DNA of 64,000 nucleotides from Taudactylus pleione (GCA_031769625.1 JAUIMM010000885.1:4545001-4609000), one strand, 5' to 3'; counted from the stretch's first letter, positions 20,970 to 33,027 are shown. Notes: generated from the sequence alone by a model not told the origin. Translations and numbers: made by a program.

Positions 20970-23494
20970 CACATGAACCAACTATGTGCTCAGAAAAGTC
21001 ACAGATCCCCGAGGAGAGTTCAAGTGTGTCTGCGGTAGCCATGTGTGATCCTGACCTATCTAATACTGTACTTGAAGAGAATCCTACTTCCACCATTTGT
21101 GTGCCCTCTGCAAATGTGGGGATGAGCAGCACAAGTCAACATGCTGACGTAGAAATCGAGATGCTTCTGTGGAATTGCACCAAGAGGATGAGGAGGATAT
21201 TTCTGTAGTTGGCGCTAACAAGGATGATGAGGATGTTGATGCTGGGGATGTTGTTTGTGTAAATCAGGCAACAGTTGTTGCCCATGGTATGAAAAAGCCC
21301 ATTGTCATGCCGAGGCAAAAGACACAAAAAATCCACTTCTCATCTATTGAACTATTTCCACCCAAGTCCACACAACAGTTGTAAAGCCATCTGTAACATT
21401 TGCCAAACAAGAGCGAGTAGAGGTAAGGACCTTAACCATTTAGGAACCTCCACCCTGTTATGTCACTTGCAGTGCATTCATAAAATTTCAAAGTATTTGC
21501 AAAATTCAGAAACTTTGGATAAAAAAGTAACAATCAGTCCAGCATCACCTAGCTCATCCCTTCTCTCTGTTAGATCCAAAGTGCCTGCAATCTCCACCAC
21601 CAACACCTGCATCATCAACACCCTCAATTGTGATCGATAGTCCTGCTGCATCCAATTTCATAAGCATGACTGACTCCTCTCCTATCCGTGATTCCTCAGA
21701 AGGATCCTTGAGTGCTATGCCTGTTGTTGTTGCTGCTGCTGTAAGTGTATCTTCATCCCAGAAGGGGACCAGGAAGAAGACTACTTTTAATAGTTTAACA
21801 AAACAATTGACTGTCAAACAATCCTTTGCATGGGGGAACAAGTAAGACAGTAGTCAACCAAATGCACAGCGGATTAATGGCCCCATAACAGATATGCTGG
21901 TATTAGATGTGCATCCAGTATCCGCCATTAATGCAGTCGGTTTTAGACAGTTAATTGTGGTCCTGTGTCCTCTACTATGTACCTTCTAGATTCCACTTCA
22001 CTAGAACAGCAATTCCTAGTGTGTACAAGGACACTAAAAAAAACCTTATTAGTGTCCTCCAAAATGCCGTTGTACCCACTGTCCACTTAACCACAGATAT
22101 CTGGACAAGTGGGACAAGGCAAACTAAAGATTACATGACTGTGACAGCCCACTGGGTAGGTGTTTTGCCTCCAACAGTGCAAAAAGCAGCAGCATCTAGG
22201 CATAGCACTGAGAACCTCTTAGAAAAACTCAGGAAAATCATTGTAAAATGGCTTACCCCGCTTGAACTCTCTTCTGGATTTCTGATTTCTGACAATGCTA
22301 CCAATATTGTGAGGGCATTACATCTGGGTGAATTCAAACATGTCCCATGTTTTGCTCAAAAAATTTATTTGGTGGTGTGACATTTTAAAAAAAAAGACTG
22401 GGGCATTTAGGTGATTCATTCAGCAACTGCGTGTCGAAGATGGCAGCACTAGCAAGTACTGTTGAATTTGCCCTGCCATCATCTGAAGCAAGAGGTAGTA
22501 ACTAGGTGGAATTCTACCCTCTATATGCTTCAGCAGATGGAGGAGCAGTAAAAGGCCATCCAAGGCTACACAATGGCCCATGACATAGGTAAAAGAAGCC
22601 CGACTGCGCTTTAATCAAGCGCAGTGGAGAATAATTTCTGTGTTGTGCAAGGTTTTCAAAACCTTTGAATTTGCCACATGTGAAGTTAATTTTAGACACT
22701 GCCAGCTTGAGTCAGGTCATTCCCCTAATCAGATTTTTGCAAAAGCAGCTGGTTAAATTGAAGGAGGAGCTGAAACGGAGTGATTCTGCTAAGTATGTCG
22801 GACATGTAGCTCAAGCCCTTCATTCACTTCGCCAGGATCCAAGGGTGGTCAATCTCTTTGAAATCAGATCACTATATTTTTTCGACCATACTTGTTCCTA
22901 GGTTTAAGTCATGCCATGTGTCTTTTTTCCGATGTACACAAATCTGAAGAGATGTAAAGAGCTGTTGGTGAAAAAATTGTCAGCTCAAGCAGCACGTGAC
23001 ACAGCAGCATCTTCTCCTTCAATTTATGCGGCTGCCAGGAAAAACAAAATTTTCCTAAGAGACCCACTGCTGGTGGTGATGCAGATCAGTCAGCAAAACC
23101 TAATGACGTCTTGTTGGGTCTGAAATAACTGCCTACAATGAGTGACATGTCTACCATGACTATGTCTGATATGGTCACCATTCAGAGAATGGTGGATGAT
23201 TATTTTAGGGATAGTCTCCAAATAGGCATGTCAGACAGTCCGTTTCACTACTGGCAGGAAAAAGAGGCAATTTGAAGTCCCTTACACAAACTGGCTTTGC
23301 TATACTTAAGTTGCCCACCCTCCAGTGTGTACTCTGAAAGAGTTTTCAGCACAGTTGGGAACCTTGTCAGTGATTGGCATAGGAGGTTAGTTCCCCAAAA
23401 TTTGGAAAAGATGATGTTCTTCAAAATGAATTACAAATTCCAAGAGGAAGACCTTTACCAGCACTTAAGTAAAAAAATACAGAGGCACCTATAA
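20970..23494 (+). pseudogene. BED-type hAT transposase, element 2 (broken)
   Basis: Collinear remnants of one transposase. An acidic N-terminal region (about 20984-21300) is followed by a BED zinc finger (21340-21485) with CNIC and HLQCIH ligands, a Ser-rich linker, and KQLTVKQSFA. The hAT core follows with TTDIWTSG (about 22090; first catalytic Asp) and GFLISDNATNIVRAL (about 22275; second Asp), then HVPCFAQ. A stop at about 22378 is followed by degraded sequence. The C-terminal dimerisation motif YSERVFSTVGNLVS with LEKMMFFKMNY lies at 23320-23440. Several frameshifts and a core deletion after 22375 make it non-functional. Family assignment is by these motifs. Confidence 0.8.
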
Positions 23495-23673
23495 TAGTGG
23501 ATTCCAGCGGGGACAAATTAATATTGTGTGAAGAAGAGGATGTATACACTGACGGGGATGACGATGAAGATGATGATGATATCTGATCTTACCTATGTTG
23601 TAAAGCCAGTTTGTGTATGGGATAATTGCCACCAATGTCCACTGTGCATTGGCAGCTTGTTTTGTAGGGGCCC

Positions 23674-23734
23674 AAACAAACCAATAATTTCAGCCACAAG
23701 TGGCAGTCCCTGTCGCTGAAGTGATTGGTTTGTT
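23674..23734 (+). repeat. Conserved 3' hairpin of hAT element 2
   Basis: AACAAACCAATAATTTCAGC pairs with GCTGAAGTGATTGGTTTGTT around a 'cacaagtggcagtccctgtc' loop. It lies about 180 bp after the transposase C-terminal motif, the same place as in the other three hAT copies. Confidence 0.75.
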
Positions 23735-24967
23735 AAACTGTGAATGTCCTGTTTCATATATACAACATAAGGGCGGGCCCAAGGACAATTTTATCTTGCA
23801 CCTCTTTTCTTTGCATTACGTGCTGTTTGGGGCATTGCTGCCTGACATTTTTAATTTTATGGTTTATGAATGTCCAGAAATTGTAATGGCCACAGACAGA
23901 ATTTTTTTAAATTCTGAACCACCAAGTTGATTGGGTGGGCAAATATGAGCAGCAGCACAGGATGTGGGCAATAAAGTGCAAATACATTTAATACAAAAAT
24001 TAGTTGTGTATATTGGTCACATACATACATATTTACATGGTACACACAGTGTGTAAAGCAGTCTGAGGTAACCTGAAGCATGCCACCTGTTGATGTCAAC
24101 AAATAACTTCCAGTAGACCCAGCAAGCATTACAGATGCTGGGAGTTCAAGTTCAGCCGGAGAACTACAGGCTGCTTTCCTCTGATGTAAACAGCAAGTCT
24201 TGGTCCCATTATACCTAACAACTTCCCTGAGTACAAAGTAAATGTCTGTTTACAGTATGTTCTAGCAGTACTTCCACAAGCAAGGCCACCTCATTTCTAT
24301 TAGATGTATAAAAAAATTAAAAAACCTCCTCCAGATCAAAGGTGTCTTTTAGGAACTGATGAACTTGATCCTAGATTGATCTTCCCTCATACATTTTTTA
24401 AAGAATAAAAACATTAAAATAAAATTTTAAAAGCTAATCAATCCTTCCGTCCTTTCCCTGTCTTCAGTCCATAAACATATTCCTACTCCGTTGGGCCTCT
24501 GACCTAGTTAAAGAAAACATTCTTGGTTTTTAAACTTCCTAGGGGTCATATATTTTATTAAACTGCCATCCTGTATACCATTGTAATGCCACTCTGTGCC
24601 ATGTTGGAAGCTGAACTGCCACATGTTAGTGCCACCCACTGCTGTCACTTAGTTGGTCAGCCAGCTAGCTGGATGCAGCCTTTTGACCCTAAACTAAATT
24701 AAATCAATATTGTGAGCTGTGAGGTTGTCAAAATTGACTGGAAATGACTGGAAATAAATTATACTGAGGTTATTAATACTGTAGTACTAAAAGCAGGCCC
24801 AAATTATGAGATTTTTGCTGTTTTTATGATCTAATTAAGAAAAAATACAGATCCAAAACCAAAAGCAAAACACGCAAGGGGCGGTTTTGGCAAAAGCAAA
24901 TACAGATCCAAGATGCGAGAAGATACAGATCCAAAAACCAAAACACGGGGGTCGGCGCTTATCCCTA
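23735..24967 (+). other. hAT element 2 3' region with insertion
   Basis: Matches the 3' region of element 3 up to about 23862 and again from about 24555. Between these is extra sequence of about 690 bp, which begins with an antisense piece of the hAT transposase core (about 23868-23943). The last 140 bp hold 'ggttttggcaaaagc' and end phrases typical of the family. Confidence 0.6.
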
Positions 24968-25013
24968 TTTGTAGGGATGTGCGCCAACTCCCATGTTTGG
25001 TTTTTGGATCTGT

Positions 25014-25538
25014 GGGTCTCATTCAGACCCAGTCGCAAGTGCCGATGTGCTCGCAACTGGGTCGATGGTCCCCACAGAGCATGCGCATGTGTGAGACTCG
25101 GCTAGCGATAGGTGCTCCATCGCTAGGGGTCTCGTAGCAGACGGGGCGAGCTGTCGATGATGAGTGACAGCTTGCCCCATTTGCTGGGTGGGCCGGGGGC
25201 ATGCTCGGCCAAATGGAGGCATTCCAGTCGGAATGCTTGCCATTTGGGGGCGGCCCCACTGACATCATTGATGATGTCAGTGGGGAACTTCCTGCTCAAA
25301 CAAAGCAGGAAGTTCCCTGGGGCTTACGAGAGCCCAGACCCAACTTTAGGGTCTGGTCGTAAGCCCCGATAGTCGCGATGGTGATGACCATAGCGACCAT
25401 CACCCTGGTCGGTCGCTAGAGCTGTGGGTGGTAACCCACAGCCTAGCGATCGACCAGAAGGCGGCACTTAAAAAAGTAAGTGGCCGCCCTCATTCAGAAC
25501 GATCGCTTGCAACAAGCGATCGACTCTGAATGAGGTCC
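25014..25538 (+). mobile_element. Foldback family A copy A10 (divergent)
   Basis: 525 bp; ends GGGTCTCATTCAG and CTGAATGAGGTCC; perfect TGT duplication (25011-25013 and 25539-25541). The hairpin order is kept but many arms differ from other copies. The sixth hairpin is GGGAACTTCCTGCT / AGCAGGAAGTTCCC at 25283-25317, and the last uses 'gatcgcttg' arms. A diverged subfamily. Confidence 0.85.
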
Positions 25539-25980
25539 TGTATCTCCTTCAAGGTTTTGGATCTGGATTTTTCTATAAAATCATAAAAATAGCTGAAATC
25601 ACATAATTTGGGCCTGTTTTTGTTCCTATAGTATTATTAACCTCAATTACATTTATTTCCTGTCATATACAGTCAATTTTGACCACCTCACAGCTCACAA
25701 TATTAATTTCATCCAGTTTAGGCTGAAAGGTTGCATCAAGCTAGCTGGCTGAATAAGCTAAGCGACAGCATTGGGCGGCACTAACATGTGTCAGTTCAGC
25801 TTCCAGCATGGCAGTGCAGTGGCACAAAGGATGGCAGTTTTATAAATTATAAAATTAAAAATGCGAGGCAGCAATGCCTCAAACAGCACATAATGCAAAG
25901 AAAAGATGTGCAAGATGGAATTGTCCTTGGGCCAATCCACCCACCCTTATTTTGTAGATAGTAAACAGGACATGTACAGT

Positions 25981-26039
25981 TTAACCAATCACTTTAGCGA
26001 CAGGGACTGCCAATTGTGGCTAAAGTGATTGGTTTGTTT
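25981..26039 (-). repeat. Conserved 3' hairpin of hAT element 3
   Basis: AACCAATCACTTTAGC pairs with GCTAAAGTGATTGGTT. Relative to element 1 (ATCATTTCAG / CTGAAATGAT), two stem positions differ on both sides so that pairing is kept. Confidence 0.8.
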
Positions 26040-26099
26040 GGGCCCCCACAAAACAAGCTAGCAACGGGCAGCTGACATTTTTACAAGGGACTCCAAATT

Positions 26100-28790
26100 G
26101 CCTATTTTTCCTGCCAGTAGTGAAATGGACTGTCTGACATACCTATTTTGATGCTATCATTAAAATAGTCCTCAACCATTCTTTGAATGGTGACCGTATC
26201 AGATGGAGTCACGGTAGAGGTTTCATTAAATGAAGGCAATTCTTTTAGCACTGACCAGATGTCAAAACTTGGTTGTGTTGACTCTTCTGCATCACCAGTG
26301 GGTCTTTTTTTGGGAAAGTTTCATTTTTTCCTGGCAGCCACACTTGCTGGAGAAACTGAAGGAGGAGCCATCACTGCATCACGTGCCACTTTAGCTGACA
26401 ATTTCCTTACCAACAGCTCTTTCCTCAGATCTGTGTCCACTGGGAGGAAAGATACGATGTATGACTTAAATCTAGGATCCAGCACGGTCGCTAAAATATA
26501 TTGATCCGATTGTAAGATTCTGACAACCTTTGGATCCTGGTGAAGCATATAAAGGACTTGATGTACAAGTCTGACATACTTAGCAGAATCGCTTCATTTC
26601 AGCTCCTCCTTTAGTTCCTTAAGCTGCTTTTCCAACAGTCTAATTAGGGGAATTACCTGACTCAAGCTGGCAGTGTCTAAACTCACTTCACAGGTGACTA
26701 CTTCGAAGGGTTTCAGCACTTTTCACAACATGGAAAGTACTTTCCACTGAGCTTCAGTAAGGTACGTTCCCCCTCCTCTTCCTAAGTCATAGTTCATTGT
26801 GTAGCCATGAATGGATTTTTACTGTTCATCCATCGCTGAAGCATATAAAGGGTGAAGTTCCACCTTGTAACTAACTTCAGCTGGTGATTGGGCAAATTCA
26901 ACATTTCTAGCAGGTGCTACAATCTTCTAGATGCACCTGCTGAATGGCAAAAATGTCCAGAAATTTTGCGGGCCACAGAGAGCATCTCCTGCAAGGCCCT
27001 TTCAATTTTTAAAAGATTTTGCACCACCAAGTTGATTGTGTGAGCAAAACATGGGATGTGTTGGAAATTACACTGCTGTAATGCTCTCACAATATTGGAG
27101 GCATTGTCAGAAATCACAAATCCAGAAGAGATTCCAAGCGGGGTAAGCCATTTTGCAATGACTTCCCTGATTTTTTCTAAGAGGTTCTCAGTGGTATGCC
27201 TCTTAGTTAAACAGGTTATGTCAAAGTAGCCTGACTTTGAATGAGCTGATGTTTTTTAGATGATGCTGCTGTTGGCAATACACCCACCCAGTGGCCTGTT
27301 AGAGTCATGTAATCTTGTATTTGCCCTGTTCCACTTGTCCACGTATATTTAGTGTCCCTGTACAGGCTGGGAATTGATGTTCTAGTTTAGTGGAACCTAG
27401 ATGGGATTTGGAAGCAGGGACACAGGACCTCAATTAACTGTCTAAAACCCACTGTTCTAATGGTGGATATCGGATGCACATCTAATACCAGCATAGATGT
27501 TATTGCGTCAGTGACCCACTGTGCAACTGGGTGACTGCTGTCATACTTGCTTTCCCTTGCAAAGGATTGTTTAACTGTCAATTGTTTGTTTGAACTACTA
27601 CTAGTAGTCTTCCTTGTTCCCTTCGCGGAAGAAGATCCACTCCCAGCAGCAGCAGATTTAGTGCTCAATGATTCTTCTGAGGAATCCAAAATAGGGGAGG
27701 ACTGAGTTAGCCTTATAAAATTGGATGCAGGACTAGTTCCGATAATGATTATGGATATTGTTGATGAAGGTGTTGGTGGTGAAGATGCCAGGTGCTTCGA
27801 TCTAGCAGAGAGAAGAGAACTAGCAGACACTGGACTGCTTGTTGTTACTTGTTTCAACAAAGTTTCAGAATTTTGCAAACAATTTGGATAGGTGTGCTGT
27901 AGATGACATAACAGAGAGGAGGTTCCTAGATGGTTAAGGTCCTTACCTCTACTTACTCTGGCATGATAATGGGTATAGATGTTTTGAAAAATGTTGTCCA
28001 GATTTGGGTAAAAATGATTCCACAAATAAGAAATTGATTATTTTGTTTTATGCCCAGACATGACAATTGGCTTTTCCTTATCATGGGCAACAACTGTTTC
28101 CACTGGGGTCTGATTTACACAAACAACATCCTCATCAATAACATCCTCATCATCAGCATCCTCATCATCAACATCCTTATTAGCATCAGCTGCACAAATA
28201 TCCTCCTCATCCTGGTGCACTTCCACAGAAGCATCCTCGATTTCTAAGCCAGCTTGTTGACTTGTGCTGCTCATGCCCACATTTGCTGAGGATGCACAAG
28301 TGGTGGAAGGAGGCTCCTCTTTGAGTACAGTTTTGGAAAGGTCAGGCTCACATAAGGCATCCGCCAACACACTGAGACTCTCCTCAGGGATTTGTGAGAT
28401 TTCTGAGTACATAGTTGGGTCCTGTGCCTTAATGAATTTCATTTTTATAAACATCTACAGGGAGAAGGGCTTACATCATCATAAGAGCAGAACCACCAGT
28501 CATAAATAAAAGCAAAGGCCTTATCCTTCCCTTGCCACTTTGTGTGGTGAAAGGCATATTGCCAATTTTTTGTCTTTCTGCAGCTAACTTTCCCTTTGAT
28601 GTTTTTAGCTTTACCAATGCAAAAGATTGCTTCATTGATTTTAGATGCCCTGACTTAAGCCCTGTATGCCCTTGGGCTTCGGCTTTAGTAGATGGCGTAG
28701 ACGGACTAGTATCTTCATGACTTGTGGCACTGGCAGCAGCTCCAGCACTAGTATGTGGTTCCTGCTCTGCTCTCAACTGATTGTTCTCCA
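26100..28790 (-). pseudogene. BED-type hAT transposase, element 3 (broken)
   Basis: Reading the minus strand: a first segment from 28790 (MENNQLRAEQEPH), an acidic segment 28454-28038 with DEDADDEDVIDEDVVCVNQ, then SSIWNHFYPNLDN where a BED finger should be. Its first Cys pair is replaced by aromatic/His residues, while LLCHLQHTY remains. The core entry KQLTVKQSFARESKYDSSHP follows at about 27590-27530. GFVISDNASNIVRAL is near 27125-27080, then HIPCFAHTINLVVQNLL, and a later LDPRFKSYIVSFLP at about 26475. The C-terminal SERVFS dimerisation segment is deleted; the sequence jumps from a 'YWQEK' equivalent near 26110 to the 3' UTR. Non-functional. Confidence 0.8.
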
Positions 28791-28859
28791 TATCAAGAAA
28801 CACGAATGAAGTGGGGTACAGCATACATGTCAATTTGGACCAATTTTAAATATTACACT

Positions 28860-28985
28860 GCAGTATGAATGACCTATAGTGTCACAATATTTTTATGAAT
28901 ACACTGCGCTACCACTTACAGTGTCACAAAATGTTTTATAAATACACTGTGCTACCACTTACAGTGTCATAATACGTGTTGATAA
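28860..28985 (-). repeat. Short tandem repeat in hAT element 3 leader
   Basis: About two to three units of roughly 62 bp containing 'atacactgcgctaccactta' and 'cagtgtcacaa'. It lies upstream of the first coding segment, the same position as the tandem arrays of elements 1 and 2, but with a different sequence. Confidence 0.6.
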
Positions 28986-29131
28986 TTACACTGCATTTAT
29001 TTTCTACATATCTAAAGCTCTGTGTGCTGCCACTTTGTGTGCCCGCAGAATCAGCCCCATAAACACCAATGTAGATGCAGTTAGTAATACCATTAAAACC
29101 TCAGAAGGCAGTGGTAGCTTACAGTATATTT

Positions 29132-29475
29132 GGGAAACACGGATGGTGTAATATTTAGCACTACTGTCTTACATCACTGTGGTAATGAGTTAAATTCCTG
29201 ACCGGAGCCCTGTCTTTGTGGAGTTTGTATGTTCTCCCTGTGTTTATGTGGGTTTCCGAGTGGATACGATTTCCACTCGAAAAACATACTGGTAGGTTAA
29301 TTAGATTCCCCGGTAAAATAAACATTAATGTCAGTTTATGTACTTGCACCTTGGTGTAAAAGAAATTTAGAGTGTAAGCTCTTGTAGGGCAAGTACTGAT
29401 ATGAATGAGAAATATTCTCTGTATATCACTGTGCAAATTGGCACCACTATATAAACAGTAATAATAATTTACAAG
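29132..29475 (+). mobile_element. tRNA-derived SINE, uninterrupted copy
   Basis: Head GGGAAACACGGATGGTGTAA with a weaker A box (TGGTGTAATAT), 'gtggagtttgtatgttct', 'aaaaacatactggtaggtta', and the tail 'agagtgtaagctcttg...actatataaacag' ending in a TAA-rich run. It provides the continuous reference for the split SINE at 2731. Confidence 0.7.
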
Positions 29476-30262
29476 TAACTGTACAAAAGGAATAGATAAC
29501 TCAACACACAAACTAGCCAGACATCTATGTTTGCCACACAGAGTAGCTATAAAATGCACCAATTATGTGAATGTTTTATTGCAGCATATAAAAATGAAGG
29601 CTGCCCAAGAGAGCTAATGGGGATGACTTAGAGATGACAACTTATTTTTGTTTTTTGTAGCGCAGTAACAGGGTGCATTTTTTTAACACAGAAAATTCTC
29701 AATTTAGTAAACAAAATATCAGTGCTTAAAAAATAGCTGAGTGAACTTTTCATGGATAATGTAACTATTTTGTTACAGTAACTCAAAGTGTTAAATCCAC
29801 TGAGTTTATGTACTGTACCAAGACTGGACTTAGGAGTGTTTAAATGATATTTGCATTTAGCTTTTTAATGAGGAAAAAAAGATAAAAAAATAAAAATAAA
29901 GGAATAAACATGATAATAGGATATTGGCATTGGTGGTACATTGCAGTGTTTTTGACCGTTATTGTGTTTATTAAACAAATATAACTGAAACTGATAACTG
30001 ATCTTCTGCTGATATTGTAAGCAGAATGAGTGCAAACATATCTGCACACAATGCATTTCTCTCATGTCAACTGCTTGGACTGGCCATGGGTACTGTATTG
30101 GCTTGCAGGGTGCCTAGAATGCAGCGAAGAGAACTGCTTCAGAGCTTCCCAGAGCAGCATACAACAAGCACTCAGGGTGCAACTGTATTAGCGTAATACC
30201 CCTAATCAGGCCCACAGTCAGGCATGTTCTGTAACCTCGCCTGTAAAACCTTCTTGCTCTGA
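29476..30262. other. no recognised feature
   Basis: AT-rich, with poly-A-containing frames of no meaning. No termini seen. Confidence 0.35.
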
Positions 30263-30753
30263 GGGCCTGATTTAGAGATGTACGCTAATGCAATCGCAAC
30301 TGCATTCTAGCACAGACCGCAGTTGCTAAAACATGCTAATCCCTTCCAAAGCACAGCTGAACATAGGGACGCCCACTGCTGCCTTCTCATATCCGTCCAA
30401 CGATGTACAACAGCGTAAACATCGGTAACGTGAATGTAGATCCGACAGCCTTGCAGCATATGCAGCAAGTGTGACCAGCAGCAAATACTGCAGCTCTCCT
30501 GACATGCAGAGAGCTCTCATGCTGCACAGGAGATGGCAATAGCTAATTTATAAATGCCCATGAAATGGCATTTTAAATGGTCAGACATGCCTGCATTTGC
30601 CTAGCCACCCCCAAATGCTGACTACTTGTCAATCACTTTGCGAATAGATCCTTTGTGCGGGCATAATTGCAAAAGCTGATATGCATGTGCAATGGCAAAA
30701 AATTGTCCTATCTGCGTAAAAATCATCAGTGCGTACATCTCTGAATCAGACCT
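30263..30753 (+). mobile_element. Foldback family B copy B6 (old)
   Basis: Ends GGGCCTGATTTAG and CTGAATCAGACCT; flanks TGA and TGG. The interior follows B2 ('gacatgcctgcatt', 'cttgtcaatcactttgcg', 'tatgcatgtgca') but is strongly diverged, so it is one of the oldest copies here. Confidence 0.65.
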
Positions 30754-30868
30754 TGGGTCTAGATGTGTCAATTTTAAAACAGGCAAATCAGTGCACAAAG
30801 AAGAACACTAAGGCACAAAAACAAACTGTGCATTCAAAACTTTATAGATCCCTGAAGAAAGTCTAAGG

Positions 30869-31580
30869 GTGTCCATGGGTGCTATTTGTGAGTCTGATGC
30901 TATAATAGTAGAGAAGCCTCATTCCACCATTCTGAACTCTGCAAATGTGAGGATGAGTAGCAGTAAAAGTAATGATCATGACACAGAAATTGAGGATGTT
31001 ACTGTGGAAGTGAAACAGGATGAGGGGGATATATGTGTATCTGACTCTAATGAGGATGTTGATGATGAATGGGTTGGACAAGAAGAAGTTGATAAAATTC
31101 AGGAGGAGGATATTGTTTGTGTCAAAGTAAGTCAGCTACCAGTGGCAGCAATAGGTGCAAGTGATGAGAAGGCCATTGTCATGCCTGCGCATAAAACTAA
31201 AAAAAACATCTCTTCAATATGGGATTATTTTTGCCCAAATACTGACAACATTAGTCAAGGCATCTGTACCATTTGTGAGGCCAAAGTAAGTAGAGGTATG
31301 GACTTGACCATCTAGGAACCTCCTCACTGTTATGTCATTTGCAACAAGTTCATGCAAATTATTTATCAAAATCTGGGATAATTATATAACAGTATCAACT
31401 ACCAGCAGCATGGATAGATACAGTAACAGCACATACAATCTCCACACCAACACCTTCATCATCAACCCCCTCATTAGCGATCGGTGGTAGTCCTACTGCA
31501 TCCAATTTACAAAGGAAATCTGACTTCTCCCCTATCTAGGATTCCCAAGAAGAATCATTGAGTGCTAGCAATGGAATACA
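30869..31580 (+). pseudogene. hAT transposase N-terminal/BED remnant, element 4
   Basis: Open from 30869 to 31315. A weakly acidic segment (EEVDKIQEEDIVCVKV) matches the pre-BED region of elements 2 and 3. Then comes a BED finger with SSIWDYFCPNTDN and GICTICEAKVSRGMDLT, in which the Cys pair is intact. A stop at 31313 breaks the frame before the His ligands. Downstream, 'tgttatgtcatttgcaac' and a Ser-rich linker are recognisable to about 31580. Confidence 0.7.
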
Positions 31581-31739
31581 TAACATATCAACCGTGCAAG
31601 TGATTAAGCAGCTTTGCATAAAGTAACACGATTAAAGATAAATGACAAAGTGCTATGTGTGTAAAAGTGTAAAATGCAATAAAAACATATAAATAATAAA
31701 AACAATGTTTATAACATCTTTTATGAAACTTTGCAGTTC

Positions 31740-32070
31740 CGGTTTACATATACAGGATTCCAATTAATGCCTTTATGGAGAGTGATATTTTCATGGGCAG
31801 TGTGCACCGGACCCTAAACTAAACCTGTCACTAAGTTCCTGCCTTAAGGTATGGTGAACTCTTCTCCCGGCTGGTCTCCTTTTTGCATCCGTTAACGGCG
31901 TGCCCGAACTTCTGGTTTCCCGCTTGTCAATTTCCGATGCGTTTTGTGCCTCAGCACTTTTTCAAGGATAGTGTCAGTGTTGTTAGGTTCCCTTTTTATT
32001 ATAAAAGGCTTAAAAAAACATTTGTTCTTCTTAAAAAAAAAACGGAAGTACTGTCCAGGAAGTAGTAAAA
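31740..32070 (-). mobile_element. Possible Penelope-like 3' or 5' fragment
   Basis: Minus-strand sequence contains CTTGAAAAAGTGCTGAGGCA followed by CAAAACGCATCGG (31968-31934). The same pattern occurs downstream of the GIY-YIG domain at 50726. The stem GTGC/GCAC (31946-31957) sits between a CTGA-like and a GAAA-like motif. Family assignment is inferred only from this shared motif. Confidence 0.4.
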
Positions 32071-32720
32071 AGTGATGGCAATCTTATAACTAAATTTTGG
32101 TATTGAATTTTTAAATAAAAATTATGTACAGTAGTAAATTATGTGTATATGTATAAATGGATGGTTTATGTCAAAGTGTATAATTAAAAATACAGAATAG
32201 GAGATAAAAATAAATAAATATAATATATAAAAAAATAAAATATAAAAATACAAAAAAGTTACAAATTTTAAGAGATTATTTTCATAAAAAGGCTGGTCGC
32301 ATTAGGGATTGGCTCTGACTTCTGTTAAAGGGTAGCCAACCCTTTCCTGTCTTGCCAGAGATAGTTTCTTGTGTAAGTTGTGCCATCCGGTCCCTGTTCC
32401 ATTATCTGTTGTTTGGTTCCTATGTCCTGTCCTGGCTCTACCTTGCTGCAAATCCACTCTGCAAGCTATTGGTGTTGTGTGCAATATTATTATTTAGTAT
32501 TGCTGATATTCACACTACTTTAATATTACCTTTGTGCTACTACTCCAGTTGTATATTGGGAACACCCACTGTTTGTATAAGCCTCTACTGTCCAAAGGTT
32601 AAGAAATGGTGACATCCTACGTAACAGTGAGTGCATCGTACACAATGGGTAGTTGTTATAGGAAGACGCTCTCCCTAGAGTGACTCTAGGGGACTTATGC
32701 AAATACAAGGGAGATTCATT
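32071..32720. other. Unassigned sequence inside hAT element 4
   Basis: AT-rich run (32090-32280) followed by moderately unique sequence. No frame or terminus that I can assign. Confidence 0.35.
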
Positions 32721-32729
32721 ACAGTACAA

Positions 32730-33000
32730 ATCATGTGAGTCCCTTTGAGTACTGGAAGAAAAAAAAAGGCATTTTGAGGCCCCTTGTACAAACTAGCTTT
32801 GCTTTATTTAAGCTACTCACCCTCCAGTGTGTACTCAAAAAAAGTGTTTATCACAGCTGGGAGCCTTGTGGGCAATCATTATAGGGGGCTACTTCCAAAA
32901 CTGTGGAAAAACTGATGTTCATTAAAATGAACCACAAATTCTATGATCAAGACCTCTGCAGCCAATTGCAACAAGCAGAGATTTCTGTAATGGTGGATTC
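32730..33000 (+). pseudogene. hAT transposase C-terminal remnant, element 4
   Basis: In mixed frames it encodes SPFEYWKKK, then TSFALFKLLTLQC, and EKLMFIKMNHKF, paralleling the C-terminal dimerisation region of elements 1 and 2 (YWQEKEA, SERVFS, EKMMFIK). The SERVFS core is altered, and there is a frameshift at a run of A near 32757. Confidence 0.65.
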
Positions 33001-33027
33001 CATTGGTAGCTTAGTTTTAGGGGCCAA

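Larger units (their letters stand above)
14677..24967 (+). mobile_element. BED-type hAT element 2, with nested insertions
   Basis: The left end (TAGAAGAGATGAGTGGGTCC) resembles the left end of element 1 (TAGGGGTGAGCGGGTTCGG), and the right end is 'gcgcttatcccta'. The leader, TATA box and transposase remnants appear in the same order as in the other copies. Total length is inflated by a foldback at 14904-15368, a LINE at about 16526-19498 (which holds two more elements) and a hAT MITE at 19509-20961. No 8-bp duplication was found; the right end lies 4 bp from an inverted hAT. Non-functional. Confidence 0.75.
24972..29100 (-). mobile_element. BED-type hAT element 3
   Basis: The 3' end is at 24972 (TAGGGATGTGCGCC), only 4 bp from the 3' end of element 2, so the two lie tail to tail. 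A foldback A copy sits at 25014-25538. The transposase remnants run 28790 to about 26100 on the minus strand, and the hairpin is at 25981-26039. The 5' side has a short tandem repeat (28860-28985). The 5' terminus was not found, so the left border at about 29100 is approximate. Confidence 0.7.
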
